Assembly: GCA_944472155.2 (NCBI GenBank)
Contig: OX235273.1
Span: 30,601,204 to 30,665,203, forward strand
Reading direction: 5' to 3'
Origin: Trichobilharzia szidati
Taxonomy: Eukaryota; Platyhelminthes; Trematoda; Strigeidida; Schistosomatidae
DNA: 64,000 nucleotides
The notes below the pieces were generated by a model. It saw nothing but the letters and a program-made list of their open reading frames with translations. It was not told where the DNA came from and did no database searches. Below, one piece after another: positions 24,263-36,150 of this stretch. How positions within the stretch are numbered: the stretch's first letter is position 1; each line of letters begins with the position of its first letter. The position numbers were made by a program, and so were the translations under genes.

Positions 24263-24650
24263 GCCGAATGACGGCGACTAAGCAAAGTTTGCATTTAGGA
24301 ATTGCAGAATGCAAAGTGTTTTCCAATTTATCCACGTCAGTCAGCGAGTCAATCAATCAATTGAAACTATTCCAAAATGGGGATTAAGACGCATGCATCG
24401 GCCCACCAACTAAATGAATAACCAACGAGCTGACGAACTAATCAACCAACGGACGGAGACGGACGAACCAACCAATCAACCAACCAACCAACCAGATGCA
24501 ATGACGGACTGAGCCACAAATACAAAGATGACTTATTTGTTCATCACATGGTGAATAGGTGAAAGGGAAAAATGAATTGCCAGGCTGGCGAGTGAGCGAG
24601 CAAGCGAGCGAGCGATTCAGCCACCTGGTGAACAAGTCATCGATCTTCCA

Positions 24651-24672
24651 AACGAGTGAGCGGTCGATCGTT
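24651..24672. promoter_or_regulatory. Broken dyad upstream of copy 4
   Basis: The left arm reads AACGAGTGA in place of AACGATCGA, so symmetry is lost; the right arm TCGATCGTT is intact. Copy 5 carries the identical change. Confidence 0.35.
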
Positions 24673-24798
24673 CGAGTGAGCATGTCAATCAAACCATTTC
24701 ACATTACGCGTACTCGTTGATTCCACTGATTGATTACTGATCAGCTGACTTCGAGTGTGACCACGGGTTCGCTCGACTTCGAGGTTAACTTCGAGGAG

Positions 24799-24806
24799 TA
24801 TAAAAA
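24799..24806 (+). promoter_or_regulatory. TATA box of peptide gene copy 4
   Basis: TATAAAAA, 46 bp before the next feature of the leader and 54 bp before the ATG. The upstream GTTAAC stretch has a 4-bp insertion (CTTCGAGGTTAAC) relative to other copies. Confidence 0.85.
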
Positions 24807-24852
24807 GCACGGTGTATGTGAGTAGGTAGCTTCAAGTTGACAGTAAACGACA

Positions 24853-25516
24853 ATGCAGATGTTCACTGTATGTTAGAATACTCTGGTTGTATAATATTGT
24901 ATGCCTTCCTTCCTGATGGGCATTTTCATTTCAGCTCGTCTTAGTTGTACTCGTTGCATCACTGGGATTCGAAATGGGAGGTAAGTATTCCTCCTGCGTC
25001 TCCTCCTCCTCCTTCTCCTCCGGCTGCTCCTCTTCCTACTCCACGTCATCATCAACATCAACGTCATGACCATGATCACTCGTTGACATAAATAAGAGAA
25101 GAGATAGACAATGCAGACAGACAAATAACACATTCACTCAGTAGAAATGATGTCAATACATGCTACCTTAGTTGATGAGACAATGAATGAAGGAGTGACT
25201 GAGTTGGTGATAGAACGTGTCAGTGAGTGAGTGAGTGAGTAAGTGAGTGAGTGAGTGGGTGAGTGAGTGAGTGAGTGAGTGGGTGAGTGAATGTATGAAG
25301 CGAGTAATGACTGAGTATTAAATTGTGGTGTTTTGTTGTTTTGTGATTTCAGTTATTGCAGGTCCAGTTCCAGAACCAGCAGCAGCAGCAGCAAACAGTG
25401 GTTGTCCTGGCTGTCCTGGTGGATGCCCTAAATGCCGTGGAGGGTGTTGTGGATGCCGTGGATGCCGAGGTGGAAATTGTCCAGGTGGCTGCTGTAAAGG
25501 CTGCCGAAGACATTAA
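24853..25516 (+). CDS. Cys/Gly-rich secreted peptide, copy 4 (three exons)
   Basis: Exons are 24853-24867, 24935-24980 and 25353-25516; the poly(A) signal is at 25670-25675. The protein is the same 74 aa as copies 1-3. Intron 2 is slightly longer (372 nt) because its (GTGA)n run has a different number of units. The 3' untranslated region has the GATCTGAAGACG form shared with copies 5 and 6. The downstream flank carries CCCTCCCCTCCCCTCGCGC, again shared with copy 5, so the two members of this convergent pair resemble each other 3' of the gene more than copy 4 resembles copy 2. Confidence 0.86.
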
Positions 25517-27439
25517 ACATTAACGCAGCAGACATCAATTGACTAATTAAACAGAACACGTCATTATTCAAACAAGCTTTCCTGCGTGAAGAAAATACTG
25601 TCATCATTGATCTGAAGACGGTGGACAATGTGTACTTTTAGATAGATATCCTCTGTACAACTTACTAATAATAAATACACTTGCATTATCCAAATCACAC
25701 CTTTCAGACTTCTTCTTTTTCACTCAATTGTCTGTCAATCAGCGAAGCTCTGATTCTCCCCTCCCCTCCCCTCGCGCTCACCGAAATTAGCATCGAACCA
25801 TCTTGTGTAAATTCCTCTGTGTTTCAACCAGATACTTCGTTGCTTCATCGGTTGGTCATTTAGTCAGTGAGACAGTTCGTCAGGCTGTTGGCCGAGTTGT
25901 CGAGTAGGCGTGCAGTCAGCCAGTGTGAGAGAGAGAGAGAAAGCCAGTAAGTGGCTAAGTAAGGGAGGGAGGGAGTGAGTGAGTAAGTAAATGAGTGAGT
26001 GAGAGAAGTGAGTGAGTGAGTCATGGAGGGAGTTGGTCAGCTAGGCAGTGAATGATGTGGCGTGTTGATTTCTGCCAGTTGAATTGAGGCATAAATCTCT
26101 GCTGAATGGAATTTAAAGTATACGAAAATATGATTGATATATTCGGCCAAATAAACCAGCATCCATCCATCCAAAATGGTCAGTCAGCCATTCAGTAGTC
26201 AGGCAGGCAGATGGGCAGTCAGTCAGTCAGTAAGCACGTAAGCACGTAATCAAGTCAGTAAAACAGTAATTGAGTAAGCCAGCAAGCAAGTGATTATGCA
26301 AGTAACTACGTAATTAAATGTCCAGATTTTTAACAGAGCACTTATTTCACTGAGTAATGATTGAGTGAATTAAGTAGGTGCTTGTTTTGTTGAACACGTC
26401 TTCAGCGAGTGATGTTCACGTGAACACACTACTCATTATCGCTTGTTTAGAGGCTGACGGTATTGACGTTCACGGATAGTACGAAGTATACTAACGCAAG
26501 ATCTAATACCCACAACTTTCATAGTATTCGTTCCGCGTAGACCGAAGACAAAGCAAAACACCCCAATGGATCGTCCAAATTACGAGATATATTTCGGGAC
26601 GAAATCTGAGTGCGAGATGATTGCTTAGCTGGCTGGCTAGGGATCGTGCACGAACGCGACACGACGGAGTACCAAATGGCGTGGATGCTTGACCGGAAGC
26701 CTTCAGATAAACAAGTCGACTTAAACAGTCAGAGTCAGCATCCAATGTTCAGTGATGATTGCTGTGGTCAAAAAATTTGGGGGATTATTTACCGGTACAC
26801 TTGTTTTCCGACCCGCTCTCTCTCTCTCTCCTCTGTGACTCTCTTCTTCGCATTGAGGTGAAAATGTCTAATTCTAGTTCTCTTAATTGAATAATCAACT
26901 GATTAATTAATTAATTAGTTAATTGATCAATTAATTAATTAACGCATTACTACCAGGCCCGCTGTCTGATTATTACCGTTATTGTTATTATTAATGATAT
27001 TTTTGAATGAATGAATGGAAATTGTATTTAAAGGGTAGTTGTATTTCGATCTTCGCGAATTCCCGTTCTCTGGTGTGAATTTCGCACACTATTCTCCTAC
27101 CACACGACTAATTTCTACTACATAGAATCTCTCTTCTCCCTCGTGTCTTGTCATCCTGCCTATGAAACCGAATGTGACTAGTACTCACTTCGGACCGATT
27201 CTACTGAAGATCTACTAACTACAAAAGAGTAAGAAATATCCTGTTTATTTAAATACCCTACGCTTATGCATATGTATAGAAAGATAGATATATAATAAAT
27301 GTACATACAAACACACATACACATACACATACACATTCATATCAGGATATGTGCACCTATGCATACGTTGATTCACATACAAGATGAAGTCACTGACACA
27401 CTGAATTCTCTGCAGACTCACACTTTCGATGAGGTTCAA

Positions 27440-28520
27440 ACGATCCACATCTCCTTCCCTCGCTCTCTCGCTCTCTCTCCCGTTGTCCATCGCTGGCATG
27501 CTGGTTCGCTCGCTCACTCGCTGTCGCTCAGACACACACTGACTGACTGACACTCACATTGACACCAGCTAATCAACCTCCTTGCTGCTGCTGCTGCTTC
27601 ACGTCAACAAACATTGTGAAAACACACATTAGATAGACACATGAACACGCACGCACCAGTTGAAGACAGCTAGATTTGCCAGAAGACGTCAGATCTGATC
27701 CCATCTGCTCTGCTCTGCTGTGCTCATCTCTTCTCAGATCAGCTCAGCTCCACACCAATCAAGCGATACCAACAAGTCTCCTATTCTCACAAATTCTCAC
27801 ATATATACAAGGAAGCATGGACGACGCGTGAAATGCTGACAAACACGTAATCATGAATCACTTCGATCACCTTACTCCCAAACTACCTGCCTACTTGTTA
27901 TATCTGCTGAGCTGCTAATTTGTATAACGGTAATGAACTCGACTGGTACGTTAATACGCCTATTTGTCCGTTGTACCTTCCGATTCACTGAGCCACGCGA
28001 ATATCAAAAGACAAGAGCTGGCCTGTCAATGTAAAATACTGTACATTTATTAGGAAAACTACACATGATATTTATACATTTTTAACACAATAAAGTCGGC
28101 TCACAGTCGTGAGAAATGATTGATCGCACAATATGTGTCACAATATGCGTGAGAAAGGGTGATATACTATTTCATGCGGGATCCTATCACTACCTAACTC
28201 ACTCACTCACTCACTCCCTCCCTCTCTCCCTCCTCTCTTTCTCACACACAGACACTCGAATTTCCGTCATGTCAACCTCACCTAGGCTGTCTGGTGACAT
28301 ACAATTTCTCTATTCACCTAATTCAAATGTCATCGAAAGCAATGCACTTCACTGTCATCTTCATCTTCATGTCGTGATGTGATAGAACAATCTGTGCCAA
28401 CGGAATGTTATTCCCAATTTTCCCAAAGTTCAATTCGAAATTAGCAAAAGAATACGATGTATTTATTTGAAAATGCTATTTTTGCCGTTTGATGTAAACC
28501 GAAATCACACGCTCAGTGAT
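27440..28520. other. Centre of the copy 4/5 palindrome
   Basis: Unique within this palindrome but repeated directly at 36955-37900. It contains short CTCACTCACT tracts and no supported gene. The frames at 27299, 28116 and similar positions are short and repeat-derived. Confidence 0.6.
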
Positions 28521-29403
28521 TGGTCAACGATCCTCATCGAAAGTGTGAGTCTGCAGAGAATTCAGTGTGTCAGTGACTTCATCTTGTATGTGAATCAACG
28601 TATGCATAGGTGCACATATCCTGATATGAATGTGTATGTGTAGTGTATGTGTGTTTGTATGTACATTTATTATATATCTATCTTTCTATACATATGCATA
28701 AGCGTAGGGTATTTAAATAAACAGGATATTTCTTACTCTTTTGTAGTTAGTAGATCTTCAGTAGAATCGGTCCGAAGTGAGTACTAGTCACATTCGGTTT
28801 CATAGGCAGGATGACAAGACACGAGGGAGAAGAGAGATTCTATGTAGTAGAAATTAGTCGTGTGGTAGGAGAATAGTGTGCGAAATTCACACCAGAGAAC
28901 GGGAATTCGCGAAGATCGAAATACAACTACCCTTTAAATACAATTTCCATTCATTCATTCAAAAATATCATTAATAATAACAATAACGGTAATAATCAGA
29001 CAGCAGGCCTGGTAGTAATGCGTTAATTAATTAATTGATCAATTAACTAATTAATCAATTAATCAGTTGATTATTCAATTAAGAGAACTAGAATTAGACA
29101 TTTTCACCTCAATGCGAAGAAGAGAGTCACAGAGGAGAGAGAGAGAGAGCGGGTCGGAAAACAAGTGTACCGGTAAATAATCCCCCAAATTTTTTGACCA
29201 CAGCAATCATCACTGAACATTGGATGCTGACTCTGACTGTTTAAGTCGACTTGTTTATCTGAAGGCTTCCGGTCAAGCATCCACGCCATTTGGTACTCCG
29301 TCGTGTCGCGTTCGTGCACGATCCCTAGCCAGCCAGCTAAGCAATCATCTCGCACTCAGATTTCGTCCCGAAATATATCTCGTAATTTGGACGATCCATT
29401 GGG
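27541..29403 (+). repeat. Direct repeat, copy 1 of 2
   Basis: Matches 36955-38815 in the same orientation from ACTGACACTCA through GATCCATTGGGGTG. The second copy has small indels and about ten scattered differences. Confidence 0.85.
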
Positions 29404-30449
29404 GTGTTTTGCTTTGTCTTCGGTCTACGCGGAACGAATACTATGAAAGTTGTGGGTATTAGATCTTGCGTTAGTATACTTCGTACTATCCGTGAACGTC
29501 AATACCGTCAGCCTCTAAACAAGCGATAATGAGTAGTGTGTTCACGTGAACATCACTCGCTGAAGACGTGTTCAACAAAACAAGCACCTACTTAATTCAC
29601 TCAATCATTACTCAGTGAAATAAGTGCTCTGTTAAAAATCTGGACATTTAATTACGTAGTTACTTGCATAATCACTTGCTTGCTGGCTTACTCAATTACT
29701 GTTTTACTGACTTGATTACGTGCTTACGTGCTTACTGACTGACTGACTGCCCATCTGCCTGCCTGACTACTGAATGGCTGACTGACCATTTTGGATGGAT
29801 GGATGCTGGTTTATTTGGCCGAATATCTCAATCATATTTTCGTATGCTTTAAATTCCATTCAGCAGAGATTTATGCCTCAATTCAACTGGCAGAAATCAA
29901 CACGCCACATCATTCACTGCCTAGCTGACCAACTCCCTCCATGACTCACTCACTCACTCTCTCCTCACTCACTCATTTACTTACTCACTCACTCCCTCCC
30001 TCCCTTACTTAGCCACTTACTGGCTTTCCTCTCTCTCTCACACTGGCTGACTGCACGCCTACTCGACAACTCGGCCAACAGCCTGACGAACTGTCTCACT
30101 GACTAAATGACCAACCGATGAAGCAACGAAGTATCTGGTTGAAACACAGAGGAATTTACACAAGATGGTTCGATGCTAATTTCGGTGAGCGCGAGGGGAG
30201 GGGAGGGGAGAATCAGAGCTTCGCTGATTGACAGACAATTGAGTGAAAAAGAAGAAGTCTGAAAGGTGTGATTTGGATAATGCAAGTGTATTTATTATTA
30301 GTAAGTTGTACAGAGGATATCTATCTAAAAGTACACATTGTCCACCGTCTTCAGATCAATGATGACAGCATTTTCTTCACGCAGGAAAGCTTGTTTGAAT
30401 AATGAGGTGTTCTGTTTAATTAGTCAATTGATGTCTGCTGCGTTAATGT

Positions 30450-31079
30450 TTAATGTCTTCGGCAGCCTTTACAGCAGCCACCTGGACAATTTCCACCTCG
30501 GCATCCACGGCATCCACAACACCCTCCACGGCATTTAGGGCATCCACCAGGACAGCCAGGACAACCACTGTTTGCTGCTGCTGCTGCTGGTTCTGGAACT
30601 GGACCTGCAATAACTGAAATCACAAAACAACAAAACACCACAATTTAATACTCAGTCATTACTCGCTTCATACATTCACTCACCCACTCACTCACTCACT
30701 CACTCACTCACTCACTTACTCACTCACTCACTCACTATCACCAACTCAGTCACTCCTTCATTCATTGTCTCATCAACTAAGGTAGCATGTAATGACATCA
30801 TTTCTACTGAGTGAATGTGTTATTTGTCTGTCTGCATTGTCTATCTCTTCTCTTATTTATGTCAACGAGTGATCATGGTCATGACGTTGATGTTGATGAT
30901 GACGTGGAGTAGGAAGAGGAGCAGCGGAGGAGACGCAGGAGGAAGACTTACCTCCCATTTCGAATCCCAGTGATGCAACGAGTACAACTAAGACGAGCTG
31001 AAATGAAAATGCCCATCAGGAAGGAAGGCATACAATATTATACAACCAGAGTATTCTAACATACAGTGAACATCTGCAT
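30450..31079 (-). CDS. Cys/Gly-rich secreted peptide, copy 5 (three exons)
   Basis: Minus-strand exons are 31079-31065, 30997-30952 and 30613-30450; the poly(A) signal is at 30291-30296. Intron 2 is shorter (338 nt) because much of the CCTCCTCCTTCT tract after the donor is deleted, and the donor context is GTAAGTCTTCC, not GTAAGTATTCC. The leader carries an extra block (CAGTTCTTCAC) shared with copy 6 and absent from copies 1-4. The 3' untranslated region has CACCTCATTATTC, again like copy 6. The encoded 74 aa are unchanged, although the surrounding non-coding DNA has drifted. Confidence 0.86.
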
Positions 31080-31142
31080 TGTCGTTTACTGTGAAGAACT
31101 GTTTACTGTCAACTTGAAGCTGACTACTCACATACACCGTGC

Positions 31143-31150
31143 TTTTTATA
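31143..31150 (-). promoter_or_regulatory. TATA box of peptide gene copy 5
   Basis: TATAAAAA on the minus strand. Because of the leader insertion it is 63 bp from the ATG, against 46-54 bp in copies 1-4. Confidence 0.85.
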
Positions 31151-31272
31151 CTCCTCGAAGTTAACCTGTCGAGCGAACCCGTGGTCACACTCGAAGTCAG
31201 CTGATCAGTAATCAATCAGTAGAATCAATGAGTACGCGTAATGTGAAATGGTTTGATTGATATGCTCACTCG

Positions 31273-31294
31273 AACGATCGACCGCTCACTCGTT
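31273..31294. promoter_or_regulatory. Broken dyad upstream of copy 5
   Basis: Same substituted arm as copy 4 (CTCACTCGTT on the plus strand), leaving one intact half. Confidence 0.35.
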
Positions 31295-31679
31295 TGGAAG
31301 ATCGATGACTTGTTCACCAGGTGGCTGAATCGCTCACTCGCCTGCCTGGCAATTCGTTTTTCCCTTTCACCTATTCACTATGTGATGAATAAATAAGTCA
31401 TCCTTGTATTTGCGACTCAGTCCGTCATTGCATCTGGTTTGTTGATTGGTTGGTTGGTTCGTCCGTCCCTCCGTCCGTTGGTTGATTAGTTCGTCAGCTC
31501 GTTGGTTATTCATTTAGTTGGTGGGTCGATGCATGTGTCTTGATCCCCACTTTGGAATAGCTTCAATTGATTGATTGACTGGTTGACTGACATGCATGAA
31601 TTGGAAAGCACTCTGCATTCTGCAATTCTTAAATGCAAACTCTGCTTAGTCGGCGTTATTCGGCGGACAAAGCGAGATA

Positions 31680-32310
31680 GCTGGCTAGCTCGCTGTGCGA
31701 AAATTCTCAGCGAAATCTGGGAACAGACAGTCTTATTAATTCTAGTATAAATCAGATGCATTCCTGAGCTGTGAATCAAACTCACATTCACACACATACA
31801 CACACATTGACTGCTCTGTCGCTTCCTCTCTACATCTCACATTCATCGACAAGCTATTCACACACTCACCACATCCTTCCTATTCTCTGTCTCTGTTTCA
31901 AACCCCGTCTCCCCTCTCTATGTCTCTTCAATTCATCGTAGTTATGCATCAACTTGTAGGCACTGAAGATGCACAATGAAGATTCACATTGATGTGGAGA
32001 AATATTTGACAAGATAATGTGTGAAGATGATGAGTGAGTAGAAGTAAGAACAGTTGAATTGATTGGTTGATTGATTGATTGATGTAATGGGTGAAATGCT
32101 TCCTGGATGAATAAAATCGAAACATCATTCACGCTGCAGCTGCATTTATACAATGATGGTTTCGTTCTGTCATGTTTGTATAGTATAGTATTGCTGCTGG
32201 CTAATCAATGCCTGGCACACCACAGAAAGTAGACAAGTGAGTGAGTGAGTGAGTGAGTGAATGAGTGGTTGAGAGAATGAAAGAGCGAGCGATTCGCGGT
32301 CCTGCCATTC
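31680..32310. repeat. Inner left arm of the copy 5/6 palindrome
   Basis: Mirrors 34276-34945, including the GCAGCTGCA block, the CATTGTATAAATGCAGC segment and the AGTGAGTGAGTGAG tract. Identity is high but with scattered substitutions. No gene seen. Confidence 0.8.
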
Positions 32311-32794
32311 GGAATCAACGTATGCATAGTTGCACATATCCTGATATGAATGTGTATGTTATGTGTGTGTGTATGTGTGTTTGTATGTACATTTATTATG
32401 CAATATCTATCTTTCTATACATATGCATAAGCGTAGGGTATTTAAATAAACAGGATATTTCTTACTCTTTTGTAGTTAGTAGATCTTCAGTAGAATCGGT
32501 CCGAAGTGTGTACTAGTCACATTCGGTTTCATAGGCAGGATGACAAGACACGAGGGAGAAGAGAGATTCTATGTAGTAGAAATTAGTCGTGTGGTAGGAG
32601 AATAGTGTGCGAAATTCACACCAGAGAACGGGAATTCGCGAAGATCGAAATACAACCACACTTTAAATACAATTTCCATTCATTCATTCAAAAATATCAT
32701 TAATAATAACAATAATGATAATAATCAGACAGCGGGCCTGGTAGTAATGCGTTAATTAATTAATTAATTAACATATTTATTTATTAATTAATTA
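32310..32794 (+). repeat. Module copy like 28590-29010
   Basis: Shares ATCAACGTATGCATAG, GTGTATGTGTGTTTGTATG, the GATCTTCAGTAGAATCGG block and the TTAATTAATTAATT end with 28590-29010 and 37995-38450. The TTAATTAA-rich end is where the Penelope-like fragment begins. Confidence 0.75.
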
Positions 32795-33750
32795 ATTCAA
32801 ACAATTTTTCCGTTGGATAAATATGTATAAGGCATTACGAAGACAAATCTCTCGAGATGATATCATTTCGTAGTTTCTTTTTAACCGCTTCACAACTCAC
32901 ATTGTTAACAATAATAAAATTAAGTTCATGACAATTACTCAGTTAAATAAAACAAAAGTACATATGAATGACCAATCATATTTAATAGGTCATGTAGTCC
33001 ATGGTAGGCGGAGATTGAAGTCTATTGTTTTTTGTGCACACAGTTTAGGCTGTATGTGATTAATCCAACGTGCTTCCATCACCTTCAATAACCTTGAATT
33101 AGAGTTATGTGAAATAATTGTGAAACAGTGATTAATATTGATTTTGTGACCTGACATTAATAAGTGTTTTGCAATGGATAATGCTGGATTTCTATTCAGA
33201 TTACTCGCATAGGGATTTTCTATATGATTTAATAGCCATTTTGGAACATGTTCTTTCCTACGACATTGGAACATTCTGTTGGTTCTATATATATAGGTGT
33301 CACCGCAGCTGCAGGTGAACTTGTAGATACAGTTTGAAGTAGAGTCCACAGAATTTCGTCCTTTGATCGAAGGTACAGGGATCGAAAATGTTCGGCAAGT
33401 GAGAAAAAGAGATGCGTCGTAGAATGTGCGTTTGATGGCTGACCGAAGTCTTTGAGCTGTCAGCTGCATAATCTGGTCACCCTTGAATGGTAGGTTAATG
33501 AAGATAGCTTTCTTTGGTACAGAAGCTGTCTTTTCGAGATGTGGTCTTTCTTTACCGTGACAAGTGATAAAGTTTTCCGGATAACCATTAGCTAATAAAA
33601 CTGAATGTATATGTCGAAACTCATCCATCACTGTGTCACTCGTGCATATTATTCGGGAACTTGACAACAAATATTTCACTAAGGAACGTTTATACTAGAA
33701 AGGAAAAATCTGGTCAAATGCAGATATTGTCTACTCCATGTCTGTTTAAA
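32795..33750 (-). mobile_element. Penelope-like element fragment in the copy 5/6 palindrome centre
   Basis: A block without counterpart in other module copies. It begins after the TTAATTAA tract and ends before CAATCTGTGCC at about 33770, which resumes the sequence found at 37790. It carries the C-terminal part of a Penelope-like ORF. The 5' end is cut off inside the reverse transcriptase domain, as is usual for this class. Confidence 0.75.
32990..33694 (-). pseudogene. Penelope-like ORF, C-terminal part with GIY-YIG endonuclease
   Basis: The frame is open for about 234 codons from 33694 to the stop at 32990. It starts in the reverse transcriptase thumb (KYLLSSSRIICTSD, then VLLANGYPENFI), passes the linker motif INLPFKGD, and ends with a GIY-YIG nuclease: CIYKFTCSCGDTYIYRTNR, the RKEHVPKWL helix, and EARWINHI holding the conserved Glu. 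The second half-motif reads YIY where the family has YIG, so a core Gly is replaced. Upstream codons end at a TAG before any catalytic RT motif, so the copy cannot make a full enzyme. No stop interrupts the part that remains, which suggests recent insertion. Confidence 0.8.
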
Positions 33751-34276
33751 AAAATACGCAATCTGTGCCTACGGAATGTTACTCTCACATGTTCCCACAG
33801 TTCAATTTGACATTAGCAACAGAATACGATGTATCTATTTGAACATTCTATTTGATGTTAGAGACAGAATACTTTCTCCCCACAGATCAATACTGCATTG
33901 GCAGGCAACACAATACGATGTATCTATTTGAACATGCTATTTTTTGCCGTTTGATGTAAACCGAAATCACACGCTCAGCGATTGATTGGTCAACGAATAT
34001 AAACTGAACATATATAAACAGCGGTGTGATCAATGAAAATATACCTTGGCTTCAGTGTCTTACCTCCTGCTGTTAGAAAACGATCATCATTGAAGATCGT
34101 TGTAATGACTATTAATATTAATTTTATAATTACTGCAATTTTTGTAAGTATAGTGGAGGCGGTGGTGGTGGTGTGCGATATTTGCATTGCGAATATCACC
34201 CATCACACTCATTTTCCTCATGTACCATTGACTGAGCCAATCTATCTACGACGAATTGACTAGGATTCGTAGAATG
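33751..34276 (+). repeat. Module copy between the Penelope-like fragment and the right arm
   Basis: Contains the TGTGCC-ACGGAATGTTA-CTC block (as at 37795), a duplicated GAATACGATGTATCTATTTGAAC segment, the TATAAACAGCGGTGTGATC stretch similar to 4860-4890 reversed, and the (GGTGGT)n tract at about 34153-34172. No gene seen. Confidence 0.6.
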
Positions 34277-35321
34277 AATCCCGAATGGCAGGACCTCGAA
34301 TCGCTCGCTGGTTCATTCTCTCACTCACATACTCACTCACTCACTCACTCACTTGTTTACTTTCTGTGGTGTGCCAGGCATTGATTAGCCAGCAGCAATA
34401 CTATACTATACACACATGACAGAACGAAACCATCATTGTATAAATGCAGCTGCAGCAGCAGCAGCGTGAATGATGTTTCGATTTTATTCATCCAGGAAGC
34501 ATTTCACCCATTACATCAATCAATCAATCAACCTCAACCAATCAATCAATCAATCAATTCAACTGTTCTTACTTCTACTCACTCATCATCTTCACACATT
34601 ATCTTGTCAAATATTTCTCCACATCAATGTGAATCTTCATTGTGCATCTTCAGTGCCTACAAGTTGATGCATAACTACGATGAATTGAAGAGACAGAGAG
34701 AGGGGAGACGGGGTTTGAAACAGAGACAGAGAATAGGAAGGATGTGGTGAGTGTGTGAATAGCTTGTCGATGAATGTGAGATGCAGACAGGAAGCGACAG
34801 AGCAGTCAATGTGTGTGTATGTGTGTGAATGTTAGTTTGATTCACAGCTCTGGAATGCATCTGATTTATACTAGAATTATTAAGACTGTCTGTTCTCAGA
34901 TTTCGCTGAGAATTTTCGCACAGCGAGCTAGCCAGCTATCTCGCTTTGTCCGCCGAATAACGCCGACTAAGCAGAGTTTGCATTTAAGAATTGCAGAATG
35001 CAGAGTGCTTTCCAATTCATGCATGTCAGTCAACCAGTCAATCAATCAATTGAAGCTATTCCAAAGTGGGGATCAAGACACATGCATCGACCCACCAACT
35101 AAATGAATAACCAACGAGCTGACGAACTAATCAACCAACGGACGGAGGGACGGACGAACCAACCAACCAATCAACAAACCAGATGCAATGACGGACTGAG
35201 TCGCAAATACAAGGATGACTTATTTATTCATCACATGGTGAATAGGTGAAAGGGAAAAACGAATTGCCAGGCAGGCGAGTGAGCGATTTAGCCACCTGGT
35301 GAACAAGTCATCGATCTTCCA

Positions 35322-35343
35322 AACGATCGAGCGGTCGATCGTT
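35322..35343. promoter_or_regulatory. Perfect 9-bp dyad upstream of copy 6
   Basis: AACGATCGA-GCGG-TCGATCGTT is intact here although copy 5, its palindrome partner, is broken. Confidence 0.4.
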
Positions 35344-35465
35344 CGAGTGAGCATATCAATCAAACCATTTCACATTACGCGTACTCATTGATTCCACTGA
35401 TTGATTACTGACCAGCTGACTTCGAGTGTGACCACGGGTTCGCTCGACAGGTTAACTTCGAGGAG

Positions 35466-35473
35466 TATAAAAA
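35466..35473 (+). promoter_or_regulatory. TATA box of peptide gene copy 6
   Basis: TATAAAAA, 71 bp before the ATG, with the same 5'-leader insertion as copy 5. Confidence 0.85.
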
Positions 35474-35536
35474 GCACGGTGTATGTGAGTAGTCAGCTTC
35501 AAGTTGACAGTAAACAGTTCTTCAGAGTAAACGACA

Positions 35537-36150
35537 ATGCAGATGTTCACTGTATGTTAGAATACTCTGGTTGTATAATATTGTATGCCTTCCTTCCTGA
35601 TGGGCATTTTCATTTCAGCTCGTCTTAGTTGTACTCGTTGCATCACTGGGATTCGAAATGGGAGGTAAGTCTTCCTCCTGCGTCTCCTCCGGCTGCTCCT
35701 CTTCCTACTCCACGTCATCATCAACATCAACGTCATGACCATGATCACTCGTTGACATAAATAAGAGAAGAGATAGACAATGCAGACAGACAAATAACAC
35801 ATTCACTCAGTAGAAATGATGTCAATACATGCTACCTTAATTGATGAGACAATGAATGAAGGAGTGACTGAGTTGGTGATAGAGTGAGTCAGTGGGTCAG
35901 TGAGTGAGTGAGTGGGTGAGTGAGTGAATGTATGAAGCGAGTAATGACTGAGTATTTAATTGTGGTGTTTTGTTGTTTTGTGATTTCAGTTATTGCAGGT
36001 CCAGTTCCAGAACCAGCAGCAGCAGCAAACAGTGGTTGTCCTGGCTGTCCTGGTGGATGCCCTAAATGCCGTGGAGGGTGTTGTGGATGCCGTGGATGCC
36101 GAGGTGGAAATTGTCCAGGTGGCTGCTGTAAAGGCTGCCGAAGACATTAA
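35537..36150 (+). CDS. Cys/Gly-rich secreted peptide, copy 6 (three exons, one Ala fewer)
   Basis: Exons are 35537-35551, 35619-35664 and 35990-36150 (161 nt); the poly(A) signal is at 36304-36309. The Ala run has four residues where copies 1-5 have five, giving a 73-aa precursor and the only protein difference in the family. The change is one GCA unit in the CAGCAGCAG tract and needs no selection to explain. Intron 2 is the shortest (325 nt). Here the region before the third exon happens to be open from an ATG-containing upstream frame (from 35920), but the TTTCAG acceptor and the conserved exon 2 make the spliced model better. Confidence 0.86.

Larger units (their letters stand above)
17793..25960. 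repeat. Tandem duplication unit, copy B (gene copies 3 and 4)
   Basis: Second copy of 5298-13490. Even the non-coding 5-kb spacer is nearly unchanged, so the duplication is recent or the copies are kept alike by conversion. Confidence 0.9.
24262..27440 (+). repeat. Left arm of the large palindrome around copies 4 and 5
   Basis: The reverse complement appears at about 28520-31680. The inner parts match base for base over long stretches, for example CTGTTTATTTAAATACCC at 27240 against its complement at 28705-28725. Arms are about 3.2 kb and the centre about 1.1 kb. Confidence 0.9.
28520..31680 (-). repeat. Right arm of the copy 4/5 palindrome
   Basis: Reverse complement of 24262-27440. Sequence identity is highest near the centre and falls off around gene copy 5, whose promoter region resembles copy 6 more than copy 4. 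Confidence 0.85.
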
